Source: Terebella lapidaria (Eukaryota; Annelida; Polychaeta; Terebellida; Terebellidae). From it: a stretch of 64,000 nt of DNA. Positions 11,468 to 24,281 of this stretch are shown here, piece after piece; the stretch's first letter is position 1; every line of letters starts with the position of its first letter. The translations under genes and the position numbers were made by a program. The stretch spans positions 8,308,001 to 8,372,000 of the forward strand of contig OX424564.1 in NCBI GenBank assembly GCA_949152475.1. Reading direction: 5' to 3'. The notes beneath the pieces were generated by a model. That model ran no database searches. It had not been told where the DNA came from and was given only the letters and a program-made list of their open reading frames with translations.

Positions 11468-12802
11468 ATGGCATCAAAAGAAGAACCAAGCGGCAGTTCA
11501 TCCTCACAAGCCAGTGATCCAGTGACATTTAAATCTCTGGGGATAGTAGATGTACTGTGTGAAGCCTGTGAGCAGTTGAAATGGAAACATCCTACAAAAA
11601 TTCAACAAGAGTCCATCCCCCTGGCGCTGGAAGGGAAGGACATCATTGGTTTGGCAGAAACCGGGTCTGGGAAAACCGCTTCCTTTGGTTTACCCATTCT
11701 CCAAAATCTGCTGGAAAATCCACAGAGACTTTACGCCTTGGTTTTGACACCGACTAGAGAGTTGGCTTTCCAGATATCAGAACAGTTTGAAGCACTCGGT
11801 GCATCCATTGGCTTGAAAACTGCAGTTGTTGTTGGAGGAATAGACATGATGACACAATCAATTATGTTAGCAAAGAAGCCACATATAATCATCGCGACAC
11901 CGGGTCGAATGGTCGATCATCTAGAAAACACGAAGGGGTTCAGTCTCAAGTCACTCAAATATCTGGTGCTTGACGAAGCAGATCGAATACTCAATATGGA
12001 TTTCGAAGAGGAATTAGACAAGATATTGAAAGTCATTCCAAGAGAGAGACATACCTACCTGTATTCAGCAACCATGACAAAGAAAGTAGCGAAACTGCAG
12101 CGCGCTTCACTGCGGAATCCAGTAAAAGTCGAGGTGTCAAACAAATATCAAACAGTTGAAAAACTGCAGCAGTCATACTTGTTCATCCCAGCCAAGTATA
12201 AAGATGTCTACCTTGTTCACGTCCTGAATGAACTTGCGGGGAATTCCTTCATGGTGTTTTGCAGTACCTGCGCTAACACCCAGAGAGTAGCACTGATGCT
12301 CCGTAACCTTGGTTTGACTGCAATTCCACTTCATGGTCAACTCAGTCAGGCCAAGCGTCTTGGAGCTCTGAACAAGTTCAAAAGTAAATCGCGCTCGATC
12401 CTGATTGCAACCGACGTGGCAAGCAGGGGTCTGGACATTCCTCACGTGGATGTTGTCATCAACTTGGACATCCCGACACACTCCAAGGACTACATTCATC
12501 GTGTTGGCAGGACCGCCAGGGCTGGGCGCTCAGGCCGAGCAATCACCTTCGTCTCTCAGTACGACGTAGAACTGTTCCAGAGGATCGAGCACCTGATCGG
12601 AAAGAAGCTTCCTCTCTACAAGACGGAAGAGGAAGAGGTGATGATGTTGATGGAACGCACAACAGAAGCTCAGAGGTTTGCCAAGATGGAGATGAATGAG
12701 GCATCACAGGGTCGGGGAAAGAAACGAGGCGGAGACCCAGAAGAGGACACAGAAGAATCGATTGGCGTCCGCAAGAAGTTCAAGAACAAAAAGAGAAAGT
12801 GA
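11468..12802 (+). CDS. DDX47: ATP-dependent RNA helicase DDX47 (Rrp3 orthologue), single exon
   Basis: Nucleolar DEAD-box helicase needed for 18S rRNA processing. The 444-aa reading frame contains, in order: Q motif (F21 to Q46), motif I AETGSGKT (63-70), PTRELA (95-100), TPGR (144-147), DEAD (169-172), SAT (200-202), TDVASRGLD and [11 protein letters not shown] of the second RecA domain, and a basic tail ending FKNKKRK that fits nucleolar targeting. ATG 11468 has a good Kozak context (aaaATGG). An upstream in-frame TTG at 11456 only extends the open frame and is not a credible start. Human DDX47 is 455 aa, so this is full length. It has no introns, unlike all other genes here and unlike vertebrate DDX47, which may mean intron loss or an old retrocopy. 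All catalytic motifs are intact. No AATAAA was seen within about 400 bp downstream. Confidence 0.97.
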   Translation: MASKEEPSGSSSSQASDPVTFKSLGIVDVLCEACEQLKWKHPTKIQQESIPLALEGKDIIGLAETGSGKTASFGLPILQNLLENPQRLYALVLTPTRELAFQISEQFEALGASIGLKTAVVVGGIDMMTQSIMLAKKPHIIIATPGRMVDHLENTKGFSLKSLKYLVLDEADRILNMDFEEELDKILKVIPRERHTYLYSATMTKKVAKLQRASLRNPVKVEVSNKYQTVEKLQQSYLFIPAKYKDVYLVHVLNELAGNSFMVFCSTCANTQRVALMLRNLGLTAIPLHGQLSQAKRLGALNKFKSKSRSILIATDVASRGLDIPHVDVVINLDIPTHSKDYIHRVGRTARAGRSGRAITFVSQYDVELFQRIEHLIGKKLPLYKTEEEEVMMLMERTTEAQRFAKMEMNEASQGRGKKRGGDPEEDTEESIGVRKKFKNKKRK

Positions 12803-13599
12803 ACATTGTGCTAATCCAGTAATTTTGGAATGCTAGTACTTGTGTTACCAGTACTACTGATGAACTCACTAGTATGCCTGGACTCGAGAAGCATTCGGTC
12901 ATAAATTATTTACTCTTTTTTTGAAATTCTCTTTCTGTGAATGAAACTAACCCAAATACTTAAGATATGACGACATTTGTTAATCAGTGTCAATGATTGA
13001 TCCTACATATATACTTGTTGGTAACTTGTCTATGCTATTGTCAATTTGAAGCCTAAAGAATTGACATACCTTTACATCTGATGTGTATATGATGTCATAT
13101 GCATGTCATAATTGAGACAATATACTACATGTAGTACGATAATTGATGCATTTTGTTTTGTGTTTTCTGTTGGAAATGGGCATGTTATACACTCATTCAA
13201 CAGCGGGCAGCATTGTTAATTGGGGTAAATTTTGGCGCTAAATTACTAACGGATATCGTCTGTAATCAACAATGATGTAAATTATTGCTGTAAAAATTAC
13301 GTTTGTATTGATAAAGCTAGAAAAGCAGGATATTGACATCATGTTTACCCCCAGAAACCGTGCTGCCAGCTTGTGATTGCAGATACATGTATTTCTGAAC
13401 ATGCCCCATTGATATTTCAAACTTGTACTCTATAGAGGCTCCCAATATATTTTGAAAAATGGTGTTTCACAGCGGAAAACGTACATTATGTACAATATTT
13501 TCGGACTTGGTCCTCTACATACATGTCTAAGGGGTATTAGCGATTTGGTGTGTGAGTGTATATTTGCACTTGTCCTAAATTTCTTGTCCTGGATGTGGG
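12803..13599. other. DDX47 3' flank, no gene seen
   Basis: AT-rich sequence containing the presumed DDX47 3' UTR. No canonical AATAAA, no poly(A) stretch after the stop (as a young retrocopy would have), and no recognisable coding segment. Confidence 0.5.
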
Positions 13600-14080
13600 T
13601 TTTTTGTTTTAAAAGATTCCCCGTATGTACCTCTGTGATGTGTATAAGTTTGGTTGCCTTTGAATCATCAATCTGCAAGTGGCAGCCATTTAGAATTTTT
13701 GACAGGTCGTCAAAAAAAAAAAATTCAGCCCAAATCATGTTACTATCCATTTTAGACATTTCTAGGCCAAAAAATATTTTCACCCTTTTAAAAAAATTTG
13801 GACTTAATTTATATGGCACAACTAATGATGACCTTGAACTTGACCTCAGATGACCTTGACTGCCAAATGTCTGACTCGGAATGTGTCAATTTGCCTGAGC
13901 AGTCTGAACGCTTGCACCCAGATATAGCTTTGTATTATGAACATATAGAAAATCAAATGCCGCACACATACTATTTGAAGTTCACAGAGATGACCTTGAT
14001 TGGTAAATCTCAAGGTCTGTTACCTGCCATGGCCAAACCAAAATTGTCCGGTAACCTATCTTTGCCTTTGGGCTAATTTT
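13600..14080 (+). mobile_element. GGTTACCGG-type repeat, 5'-truncated copy
   Basis: Shares the ttttaaaagattcccc...cctctgtgatgtgtataagtt and tgaccttgaacttgacctc segments with 57337-58868. It ends ccggtaacctatctttgcctttgggctaatttt, matching the right end of that copy. The left end is lost or too diverged to place. Confidence 0.65.
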
Positions 14081-14089
14081 ATCGTTAAA

Positions 14090-15156
14090 GTGTATGGTCC
14101 AATCTTTCTTAAAATTTGGGAAAAGATACCTTAAAGTAATTCAAGAAGGAGGTATTTTATATTTTTGAATTCTTCTCAAAATGGCGGCCGTTTTTGTCGA
14201 AAAACGCTCAATTTTGAACTTACAGTGATTAGTTTTGAGATTTTTGTTTGAAAAGGTTCCTCTTATATACCTTTATGACGTGTATAAGTTTTGTTGCCCA
14301 AGAATCGCAGGTTTCTTGTGTGGCGGCCATTTTGAATTTTTGACACTTCGGCGAAAAAAAAAAAATTTTGGCCCAAATCGCATTACTATCCATTTTGGGC
14401 CATTTCCAGGAGGAAAATAAATTTTTCACCCTTTGAAAAAGTTTTGGGACTCGAAAAGTTCTTGAGCTTTTTTCCTTCACAATGGGAGCTGCCAGAACTG
14501 TACTCAGAGACACCTGAAGATAGAGCTTGGAAATTGGCACTTTCAAATGGGAAGTCCTATATGTCGATTTGTGTGGTGACTTTGAATTTGACCTTTGATG
14601 ACCTTGAAAGTCCAAACAGCCATTTTGTTGTAAAAAAATGCCCAAATTTGCCTCTACAGATGAAATGCTTGTAGAGCTAAAGTTTGCATTATGAGCATAT
14701 ATGAAATCATATATGGAACAACTAATGATGACCTTGAGCTTGACCTTGGATGATCTAGTGTTGAATGTCTAACGTGAAATGTGTAAATTGGCCTCTGAGG
14801 CTTCAACACTTGCACATACAGGTTAGGATTGTGTACAAGCTTACAAGAAGTCATGTATATAGGACACATTTTTTGGTGACCTTGAACTTGACCTTAAACG
14901 ACCTGAAGGTTTCAGTTTTTTTCGTTACATGACATGTTAAATTGGCCTCTACAGAAAAAATAATTGTTGATAGAGCTTATATGTTTGTATTATGAACACA
15001 TATAAAGTCGTATGCAATTATGCATACCTAATGGTGACATTGCAGTTCACAAAGATGACCATGATTGGGAAATCTCAAGGTCCTATGTCATCTGCAATGC
15101 TCAGAACCAAAATTGTCAGGTAACCTACTAGTATCTCAAACCCTGCGCTAATTTTT
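14090..15156 (+). mobile_element. GGTTACCGG-type repeat, second copy in the cluster
   Basis: Contains aatggcggccgtttttgtcg, the tgtggcggccattttgaatt segment, several tgaccttga words and an end caggtaacctac...gcgctaatttttt. It abuts the preceding copy, so one may have inserted into or next to the other. Short open frames inside are remnants without recognisable product. Confidence 0.65.
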
Positions 15157-15839
15157 TACTCCCGGTCCTATGGTAGACCATATCTTTGCATGCCCTTACA
15201 TTTATGCCTCATAAATAATTTGCCAGCAGTCCAGCCCCAAAAAACAGTTTGGAAACTTTCTGTATTGTGATTGGTAAATTCCATATACTAGTAAACCACC
15301 ATTGTCATCAGATTTTAACGTCCCTTGTCAAAATTCGTCAGTCTGTGCTTGGGTTCCATAGTTTTAAGATGCAGACTGACGGCATGGAAAATTCCAATGT
15401 AAGATACATGTATTTAACACAGATGACATATCATTATCACAAGTTATAACTCTGTCAGAACGTTTATATGAATGAATATAGAATAATACAATAAATCTGG
15501 AAATAGAATGTTATAAACCACGATTGGTGCAGAAAGCAACATCTACAGCAATCCCCCAACAACACCTTGATAACATCTAAAAAATAATGTTGCAAACTAA
15601 CATCACTTTTGGCCTCCTGGCTGTAGGAAGAAATTACATTACGGGCATGATGTATCAAATTCTAATTTTGATCTTGGGTGCACATGGACACATGCATGTC
15701 TCAGTAGGCTTATATTGTCAGTCCCCCTCTGTTTGGCTTATAGCTATTAGCAGGAGATCTCGAATTTCAAAGTGGGTCAACTTGGCTCTTTATCGTACTT
15801 CGATCCATTAGATTGTGCTTCGTAAATATGTCCCCTGGA

Positions 15840-17455
15840 GGCTATAAGCTCGAAGAGAGAGTCTATGTGTGTGTATGAACTGATAAGAAGTCACGTGGCT
15901 CATCATTCGGGGACCTTGAACTTGACCTCGGGTGCTAATAAGTGCTCAAAGTTTTGCCCACCCCAAGTAGATTGGCTATTGGAGATAAGCGGTTGAGGAT
16001 GGAGCTTTTTTAGTATGCGTCATGAACAATGTGAGAAGTTTTATCTGGGGCGTGCTTTGGTGACCTTGAGCCGGACCTCTGGTGACCTTGAGTGGTCAAA
16101 TAAGCCAATGGAGACGAACGTTCGAATATGTAACATAGGTTTGTATTATGGGCATACAAGAAAACATACCTGTATGTGGTTAATCTTATAGTGACCTTGA
16201 CCCCGAGATGACCGTCATTGCCCAAACTCATAACCACTGGCGTGTTTGGAGGAGGCACAGCCGGCACCTGTCCCCTCTTCCCGTGAAATAGATACTAGTA
16301 CCTTTGAGCCCCCTCTTTCACAAAATCGTGCCCTCACTGTGCTTCTTTTTGAATAAAATTAAATAATTTTATTGTCTTTTTCTGAAATCATATGCTCTGA
16401 ATCTCGACACTCGCGCGAGTATGCCGGTGATTGTGTCTGGCGCATGATCAGCTGATGATAGTCATCAATCCAGTTGGTGTGTACGAAGCCATGAATATAT
16501 AACCATCTTCAGCAGCGCGCGAACAAATTTTTTTTCACTAGTACGGCATGACAATGTTCCCATATTGTTTGTTAATACGGACATGATCGGCGGTCACATC
16601 ATGTATATATTTTTATTTTTGAAATTAAAGTGCTAATTCCAGGACCTCCCTACCCCACCCCCTCCACGCCACCTAACCCCTTCGTCCTTTGGCTGATGTC
16701 AGGGTTATTTTGCACTCTTTGGATAATCGCTGCCCCAAATGCAGTTTTTCCACCGAAATGGGGAATAGAAAACAATATGGAACAAGTCGAGTTGTCGAGG
16801 CGGATGGTGAGCCTCAATTGGATATCAAATTACTATTATCTTAGCAATAATATGTTAATGTAATATACGTTTCATACCTTCACATAGGATGGGATAGGTC
16901 TGTTAATCGAAATGTTCGATATTCGATGGTTCAATAATGGTTGATTTTCAACAAAACTTGATGTTTTGACCTTTCAATGTTATTGAAGGTCTGAATGTGC
17001 CAATATTTAATATCTATCTTCAAGTCTTCTAGAACTTTACTCAAAAGAAGCTCCCTCTATGAAGGAAAAAGTGGATGAAATTTTCTAGGTTAAAATTTTT
17101 CTTTGTAAATTATCCCCATGCACAGACCGGGGATTCAAAGGCAACGAAACTTAAACGTGTCACAATGATACAATATACATAATCAAGAGTCCCAGGCATA
17201 AATTAGAAGAAAAAAACTGATCAGACAGATTCGGAGAAATGGTCGCCGAAATTTGGCATATTGACGAAAACGGCCATCTTTTTTTTTGGGGGGGGGGGGG
17301 GGTTTGCGGGGGTGCAAGAATTGAAAAAATAGCCGCATCTTTAATTACAATTAGGCAGTGTTCTCAAACTTTCAGAAAGCTTCGCCCTTAAACAATGTGG
17401 ACGACGGACGCAACGCTACGGCGATAGGTTTTCGGACCATAGGTTCGGTAACCTA
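15840..17455. mobile_element. Fragmented GGTTACCGG-type repeats in both orientations
   Basis: 15840-16230 carries the aaggtca/tgacctt-rich part in + orientation. 16890-17455 is the other half in - orientation, ending cggacgcaacgctacggcg then ttcggtaacctaaaaa. Between them, 16260-16890 is unrelated non-coding DNA. A run of 15 G at 17288-17302 sits inside the - copy. A further + fragment begins near 17707 (ggataacctattgccacagc) and fades by about 17850. Confidence 0.55.
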
Positions 17456-17849
17456 AAAAGTATCAACAAAAACTTGTATATATATGTATATGAATATTTC
17501 ACACGTCGTGTATAAGATACTTATCTTATGGCGTACACGAACTCGACCTGAGTGCAAATCCAGAAAGGACTCATTTTTGACAGAGGATATCGTGAATTAT
17601 CAAATTATAAAGATATAACAATTCTATTCCAATTTACCAGACCTTTGTTCCGAAAACCTGCAGCCAGAGCGATGCGGAACCCAAGCTCCGCGTCGCTTGC
17701 GCTGGATAACCTATTGCCACAGCGTTGTGTCCGTCGTCCACATGTATTTTGTTATATTCGAAGTTTACGGGCGAATCTTTCTGAAAATTCGAAATTAGTT
17801 TATACCCCAAAAGGGATATGCAGGCTCCCGTATTTTGACATTGGTGAGC

Positions 17850-18649
17850 TTAAGCGGTACCTGCTGCATTTTGTGGCAAGTAAGGGGCTCACAGCCTTAT
17901 TCATCTTCAATTTCGCTTCCGTTCACGTGCCATAAAACCATATAAACGGGACCAAGGTCATATCTCAGGATCTTCACAAGAATATTACTTTATGGGTGCT
18001 TGTGACATTTCTAAATTGAGTGCATAGTCCGCGAAATAACGATGCCTAGAAATTAATGCATGAATCAAAGACAAGGCGTTCATACTCCGGTGTGCAACCA
18101 TTATCATCAATAGTTGTTTATATCTAGTTGAACCCTCCCCGCGAGGTTTTACATTGGGTGCCTGTTTTACTGCGAACCATTCATATAAATCGGTTAATTT
18201 AATGTCAAAATAAGATATTTTGTCATGACAACACACACACACACACACACACGCATTAACATCTATCCATCAGTCGAATTTCTTGGTCAGAGGCTTACCT
18301 GTGCAACATCAGAATTGATTACATGTACGAATTATTTCGCTGTATTCAGTTTTTACTCCAATATTATAAGACTGCTACCCTATCAATCACACGAGAAATC
18401 ACGTCCAACAATCATAATACATTGTCTCTTTCATACGTCCACGTATTCATTTTTTTCCACGAATAACGGTCAACATAAAATTGAAATAAAATGCGAATTT
18501 ATACTAGACCCATTAATATAGGCTTTTGCTTGTTTTGGAATTTTCAATAAAGTTTAAACAAAAAAATGTATTGCAACATTCCGTGGTCGAGGAAAAAGTC
18601 AAATTACATTTTTTTTTAGAAATAACATGAAATAATTTATCGTGGCCCT
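17850..18649. other. Intergenic stretch with (AC)n microsatellite
   Basis: No supported gene. The only clear structure is an (AC)11 tract at 18231-18252. Confidence 0.5.
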
Positions 18650-21290
18650 GAGGCTCCCGCCCTAGGAACATCGAGACCCTCACTCCCTGAGACTGGCTCG
18701 ACCCTACCTGGCTATGCCCTCCCGCCCTAGGAGCATTGAGACTCTCACTCCCTGGGGCTGGGTCGACCCCGCCTGGCTATGCCCTCTTGCCCTAGGAGCA
18801 TTGAGACTCTCACTCCATGCGCAAGACTGGCTCGACCTCGTCTGGCACTGCTCTCCCACCCTAGGAGCAATGAGACTAACATTCAATGTACAAGGCCGTC
18901 TCGACCCTGCCTGGCTCTGCCCTCCCGCCCTAGGAGCATTGGGACTCTCACTCCCTGGGGCTGGCTCGATCCCGCCTGGCTATGCCCTCTTGCCCTAGGA
19001 GCATTGAGACCTCACTCCCTGGGGCTGGCTCGATGCCGCCTGGCTATGCCCTCCCGCCCTAGGAGCATTGAGACTCTCACTCCCTGGGGCTGGGTCGACC
19101 CCGCCTGGCTATGCCCTCTTGCCCTAGGAGCATTGAGACTCTCACTCCCTGGGGCTGGGTCGACCCCGCCTGGCTATGCCCTCCCGCCCTAGGAGCATTG
19201 AGACTCTCACTCCCTGGGGCTGGGTCGACCCCGCCTGGCTATGCCCTCCCGCCCTAGGAGCATTGAGACTCTCACTCCCTGGGGCTGGGTCGACCCCGCC
19301 TGGCTATGCCCTCCCGCCCTAGGAGCATTGAGATTCTCACTCCCTGGGGCTGGGTCGACCCCGCCTGGCTATGCCCTCCCGCCCTAGGAGCATTGAGACT
19401 CTCACTCCCTGGGGCTGGGTCGACCCCGCCTGGCTATGCCCTCTTGCCCTAGGAGCATTGAGACTCTCACTCCCTGGAACTGGCTCGACCCCACATGGCT
19501 ATGCCCTCCCGTCTAGGGTATTGAGACTCCCACTCCCTGGGGCTAGCTCGATCCAGCCTGGCTATGCCCTCCCGCCCTAGGAGCAATGAGACTAACATTC
19601 AATGTACAAGGCCGTCTCGACCCTGCCTGGCTATGCCGTCCCGCCTTAGGAGCATTGGGACTCTCACTCCCTGAGACTGGCTCGACCCTGCCTGGCTATG
19701 CCGTCCCGCCCTAGGAGCATTGAGACTCTCACTCCCTGTGGCTGGGTCGACCCCGCCTGGCTATGCCCTCTTGCCCTAGGAGCATTGTGACTCTCACTCC
19801 CTGGAACTGGCTCGACCCCACATGGCTATGCCCTCCAGTCTAGGGTATTGAGACTCCCACTCCCTGGGGCTAGCTCGATTCCGCCTGGCTATGCCCTCCC
19901 GCCCTAGGAGCAATGAGACTAACATTCAATGTACAAGGCCGACTTGACCCTACCTGGCTATGCCCTGGCGCCCTAGGAGCATTGAGACCCCACTCCCTGG
20001 GGCTGGCTCGATGCCGCCTGGCTATGCCCTCCCGCCCTAGGAGCATTGAGATTCTCACTCCCTGGGGCTGGGTCGACCCCGCCTGGCTCTGCCCTCCCGC
20101 CCTAGGAGCTTTGAGACTCTCACTCCCTGGGGCTGGCTCGACCCCGCCTGGCTATGCCCTCCCACCCTAGGAGCATTGAGACTCTCACTCCCTGGGACTG
20201 GCTCGACCCCGCCTGGCTATGCCCTCCCGTCTAGGAGCTTTGAGACTCTCACTCCCTGGGGCTGGCTCGACCCCGCCTGGCTATGCCCTCCCACCCTAGG
20301 AGCATTGAGACTCTCACTCCCTGGGACTGGCTCGACCCCGCCTGGCTATGCCCTCCCGCCCTAGGAGCTTTGAGACTCTCACTCCCTGGGGCTGGCTCGA
20401 CTCCGCCTGGCTATGCCCTCCCACCCTAGGAGCATTGAGACTCTCACTCCCTGGGACTGGCTCGACCCCACCTGGCTATGCCCTCCCGCCTTAGGAGCAT
20501 TGAGACTCTCACTCCCTGGGGCTAGCTCGATCCCGCCTGGCTATGCCCTTCCGCCCTAGGAGCATTGAGACCCCACTCCCTGGGGCTGGGTCGATCCCGC
20601 CTGGCTATGCCCTCCCACCCTAGCAGCATTGAGTCTCACTCCCTGGGGCTGGGTCGACCCCGCCTGGCTATACCCTCCCGCCCTAGGAGCATTGCGACTC
20701 ACTTCCTGGGGGTGGCTCGACCCCGCCTGGCTATGCCCTGCCGTCTAGGGTATTGAGACTCCCACTCCTTGGGGCTAGCTCGATCCCGCCTGGCTATGCC
20801 GTCCCGCCCTAGGAGCATTGAGACTCTCACTCCCTGGGGCTGGGTCGACCCCGCCTGGCTATGCCCTCCCGCCCTAGGAGCATTGAGACTCTCACTCCCT
20901 GGAACTGGCTCGACCCCACCTGGCTATGCCCTCCCGTCTAGGGTATTGAGACTTCACCTCCCTGGGGCTAGCTCGATCCCACCTGGCTATGCCCTCCCGC
21001 CCTAGGAGCATTGAGACTCTCACTCCCTTGGGCTGGGTCGACCTCGCCTGGCTATGCCCTCCCGCCCTAGGAGCATTGCGACTCTCTCACTGGGGCTGGC
21101 TCGACCCCGCCTGGCTATGCCCTCCCGCCCTAGGAGCATAGAGACTTCCACTGTCTACATGACACCGACTCAACCCCGCCTGGCTATGCCTTCCCGCCCT
21201 TGGACCATTAATATATTGGGACTCCCACTGCCTGACACTGGCCGCTCGACCCGCCTGGCTTTGGTCTCCCGCCCCCCAATATTGACTCAT
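18650..21290 (+). repeat. 65-bp GC-rich minisatellite, about 40 copies
   Basis: Tandem units of 65 bp. A typical unit contains ccctaggagcattgagactc, tcactccctggggctgggtc and gaccccgcctggctatgccc. Single-base variants abound, and two distinct variants recur: one with gtctagggtattgagactcc (about 19507, 19834, 20742, 20936) and one with gcaatgagactaacattcaa (about 18867, 19580, 19910). The array is far more GC-rich than its surroundings. Because 65 is not a multiple of 3, the frame rotates every unit. The open frames across it reflect lack of stops in the unit, not a gene. The array edges degrade (last units near 21130-21290). Confidence 0.95.
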
Positions 21291-21399
21291 CATGTGGCTT
21301 ATAAAGTCAGGACTCCAAATCTAGCAGCATTCATCCGTGTGTTCGGAGCGCGAAAAAAGGATAGATACATGTACATGTGATAACGTGTCGATTTCCAAC

Positions 21400-24281
21400 A
21401 TGGAAAAAAAGAGCCTTCTTAAGATGGTAAGTTCCTGAATGTGCCTAAAATATATATCGGATGTTTGCAGTATTTGACAAAAGTCGTGGACATTAGAAGC
21501 TGCACAACCATTTTCATGCTAGTTATGGTCGTAGGTGCCGGGAGTCTTATTGCAATCACTATAGTTCTGCGATTATTATATGATGCCATTCATCACTACT
21601 AAAAAAAAACATCCTTACTGAAAGTAATTTGCCTACATTGTATAATACCGCCTATAATACAAAACCGTAAACGAAAAAAAATACCCAACTGGCCGCCAAT
21701 TTGCCCATTGCCCGTCATGATTACAGTTTTTTTGGACAGGAGCTTACTGTTCAAATATTCGCATATATACTACTGGGTGTTATTAAAACTCCCAGATTGG
21801 CATATGATAAACGGGTAACCCTACATAGTAACCCTACAAAATGCCCGCATAATTGTAACATAGCACCTGATTGTTCAAATTTATTTCTTACATGTAAATG
21901 AATTTCCCTCCGCATACAGGGTGTCCTAATGCTGACTGTCGCATGGGCGAGTGTTGGTGAGCAATTTTCTTCGAAATGGAATTGTTGATGCACATAACAG
22001 TCAATTCACATGGTAATTCTGTGTGATTAAAGTTGTTCCCATTTTCGTGAGCAGAGTGTTTCCGAACTTGCAAGGAGGACGACGACTGCTTATATCTTGG
22101 GGACCTCTACTGCGTCAAAAGTATGTGTCAGTTGGGGACATGTGGCTGTCATCGGGGCGAAACAGCAAGATACGTGGGGTCCACAAAGAAGTACCAGTGT
22201 GTTCCAAGTGAGTAGTCACTATTCATTTTCCAGCAACTAGATCCCTACATGACCTCACTGGGATGTGACCGATTCACGACGGGGAAGAGCTCAAATCATA
22301 ACCTCCAAGGATTTTGGTAATGTTTTTTTTCCCCTCTCAGTCAAAGACGTGGGGGAGCAGTGTTCAACAGGAGGCACGACGGGCGTCTGTGGAGCTGATA
22401 ATTCCTACTGCTCTGAAGACGGTAGTTGTCGGTGTTCGGAAGGCTATGAATCTCGCTGGAATGGAGAAACTTGCCTTCCTGTGGGGACAGGTCTTTTAAG
22501 CTGCTATGGTGACCTAGGGACTTGCACGGAATCCATGGATTGCGGCAGGGAAACGGGCCACTTCAGTGGGACCTTCCTCGAGGATCTGCCAACCTCTCCA
22601 TTTTATAAAGAGCCCGGGACCTGTACCTGTCCTCTCGGACAGCGGGTTGCATTCAGCAATGACTATAAAGACTCCGTCTCGGGCAAGACGAAGCCCTCTT
22701 GCCAACCGAGTAAGTTCGAAAATACCATTAACACCATCCCAAAATTTATCAGAGAGAACGTCGTTTCATGCACTCGTGCTCTCAATGCACTCGTAATCAC
22801 CGAGATCTCCTGTTTTCGAAGTATTATATCCCCAATATCCCCTGTTTTCAAGGCCGCAAATCCCCGAGGTCACCCCTTTTTCAAAGTCTCATATCCCCGA
22901 GGTCCCCCGTTTTCAAAGTCTCATATCCCCGAGGTCCCCCGTTTTCAAAGTCTCATATCCACGAGGTCCCCCGTTTTCAAGGTCCTATATCCCAGAGGTC
23001 CCCTGTTTTCAAGGTACCTCATCCCCGAGGTCTCCCGTTTTCAAGGTCCAAGGTCCCATATCCCCGAGGCCCCTTGTTTTCAAGGTCTTATATCCCCGAA
23101 GTCCCGTTTTCAAGGTTTTATATCCTCGAGGTACCCTGTTTTCAAGGTTTTATATCCCCGAGGTCCCCCCATTCAAGGTCTTATATCCCCGAGTTCCCCC
23201 ATTCAAGGTCTTATATCCCCACGGTCCCATGTTTTCAAAGCATTATATCCCTGATGTTTTATATCCCCGATGTCCTTTGTTTTGAATATATCATATCCCC
23301 AAGGTCCTTGTGCTTCCAAGGTTTGATATCCTGAAACTGCCCTGTTTTCAAGGTCTTATATCTCCAAGTTCCCCTGCTTTCAACTGGTCAATGACGAAGT
23401 ACAAAACTGGCCACCATATTTACTAAACTGTGTAATACACCTGGCTGACTATATATGCGACGCACTGCTCTGTGTTTGCACTGTCCAGTCCGGCTGGGTG
23501 AGCTGTGTCTGATGGAGGAAGACTGTCAGTCCATCAGTGTGGCTGACACATTACCGACAATAAACGAGGAGGCGGATAAGTGTGTGGAAAACCGGTGCAC
23601 CTGTCCCTCAGGCCTGGTGGGCGACATCACCGGGCTCCACTGCGCATTACGTGAGTCATCAGGTGTACATAGAGCAAATGCAATTCATTACAATTTAGTG
23701 AGCCGTGGCAATTTTATAGCAATGTAATGACCATGCATACTTTGGTATCCAAATCATATATATTCCCTTTCCCGTTTGTGTTTTTGACAGCCCTGGGCCA
23801 AGGCATGGCATGTGCGTGGAACAACTTGCCGCTGGAGGACAAGGTGTGCGACGGCTCTAAGGGCCTCCGCTGTGGTGATCCATGTGACATGGAGAGCTTC
23901 ACGACACACGGCAACCACACCTGTGTCTGCGACCCGGGCTGGCTCAGCGACTCTGGCACATGCTCCAGAAGTATGTAGACACCGACCTTTACCGCGACAT
24001 GTATTAACCTATGGAGTAAATATTATTAAGCTCTCCTTTATAAACGACAGTGTGAGGTGTATAACAAGATTTTCTTTCAAATGAGAATGTGGATTCTACA
24101 TTGGCTTTCAATTTCATTCCCAGAATCTCTTGGCAATAGTTGTTATGGAGACTACAACTGCAAATCCATCAACCGTCTGGCTGTGTGTGTGGATGGCGTC
24201 TGTCAGAACTCTGCCATGTCCAAGGACTTCTCCAAGTCCATGTTCGTATTTCTGTTCTTTGCACATCTATGGCGTGTTTAG
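21400..24281 (+). CDS. Secreted cysteine-rich protein with EB/EGF-like modules
   Basis: Seven coding exons join in frame: 21400-21426, 21920-21956, 22055-22207, 22341-22709, 23489-23650, 23791-23970 and 24124-24281 (361 aa). Exons 1-2 encode a signal peptide (basic MEKKSLLKM, then hydrophobic GVLMLTVAWASVG). Each following exon begins and ends in phase 1 and holds one or more modules of the form GExCxxxxDC...CxxxxCxCxxG, resembling EB and EGF-like modules of invertebrate extracellular proteins. Function is unknown; an adhesive, matrix or immune-recognition role is only inference. The C-terminal end, KSMFVFLFFAHLWRV, is short and hydrophobic: it could be a GPI-type signal or read-through of an unrecognised donor before a further exon. 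AATAAA follows at 24617-24622. Intron 4 contains a 32-bp minisatellite. Confidence 0.75.
22800..23390 (+). repeat. 32-bp minisatellite in an intron of the cysteine-rich gene
   Basis: About 18 imperfect copies of a unit containing atatccccgaggtcccccg and ttttcaaagtct; the cleanest copies (22890-22990) repeat at exactly 32 bp. It lies between the donor at 22710 and the acceptor before 23489. It is open in two frames, but the repeated frames belong to no domain, so I treat it as non-coding. Confidence 0.85.

Noticed and set aside
18714-21380. Chains of open frames (up to 137 codons) with Pro/Arg/Leu-rich repeats
   Set aside because: They arise from a stop-poor 65-bp tandem unit read in rotating frames; no start context, splice logic or domain supports a protein.
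22768-23334. 188-codon repeat frame in the cysteine-rich locus
   Set aside because: It lies in a 32-bp minisatellite inside an intron bounded by phase-matched splice sites.
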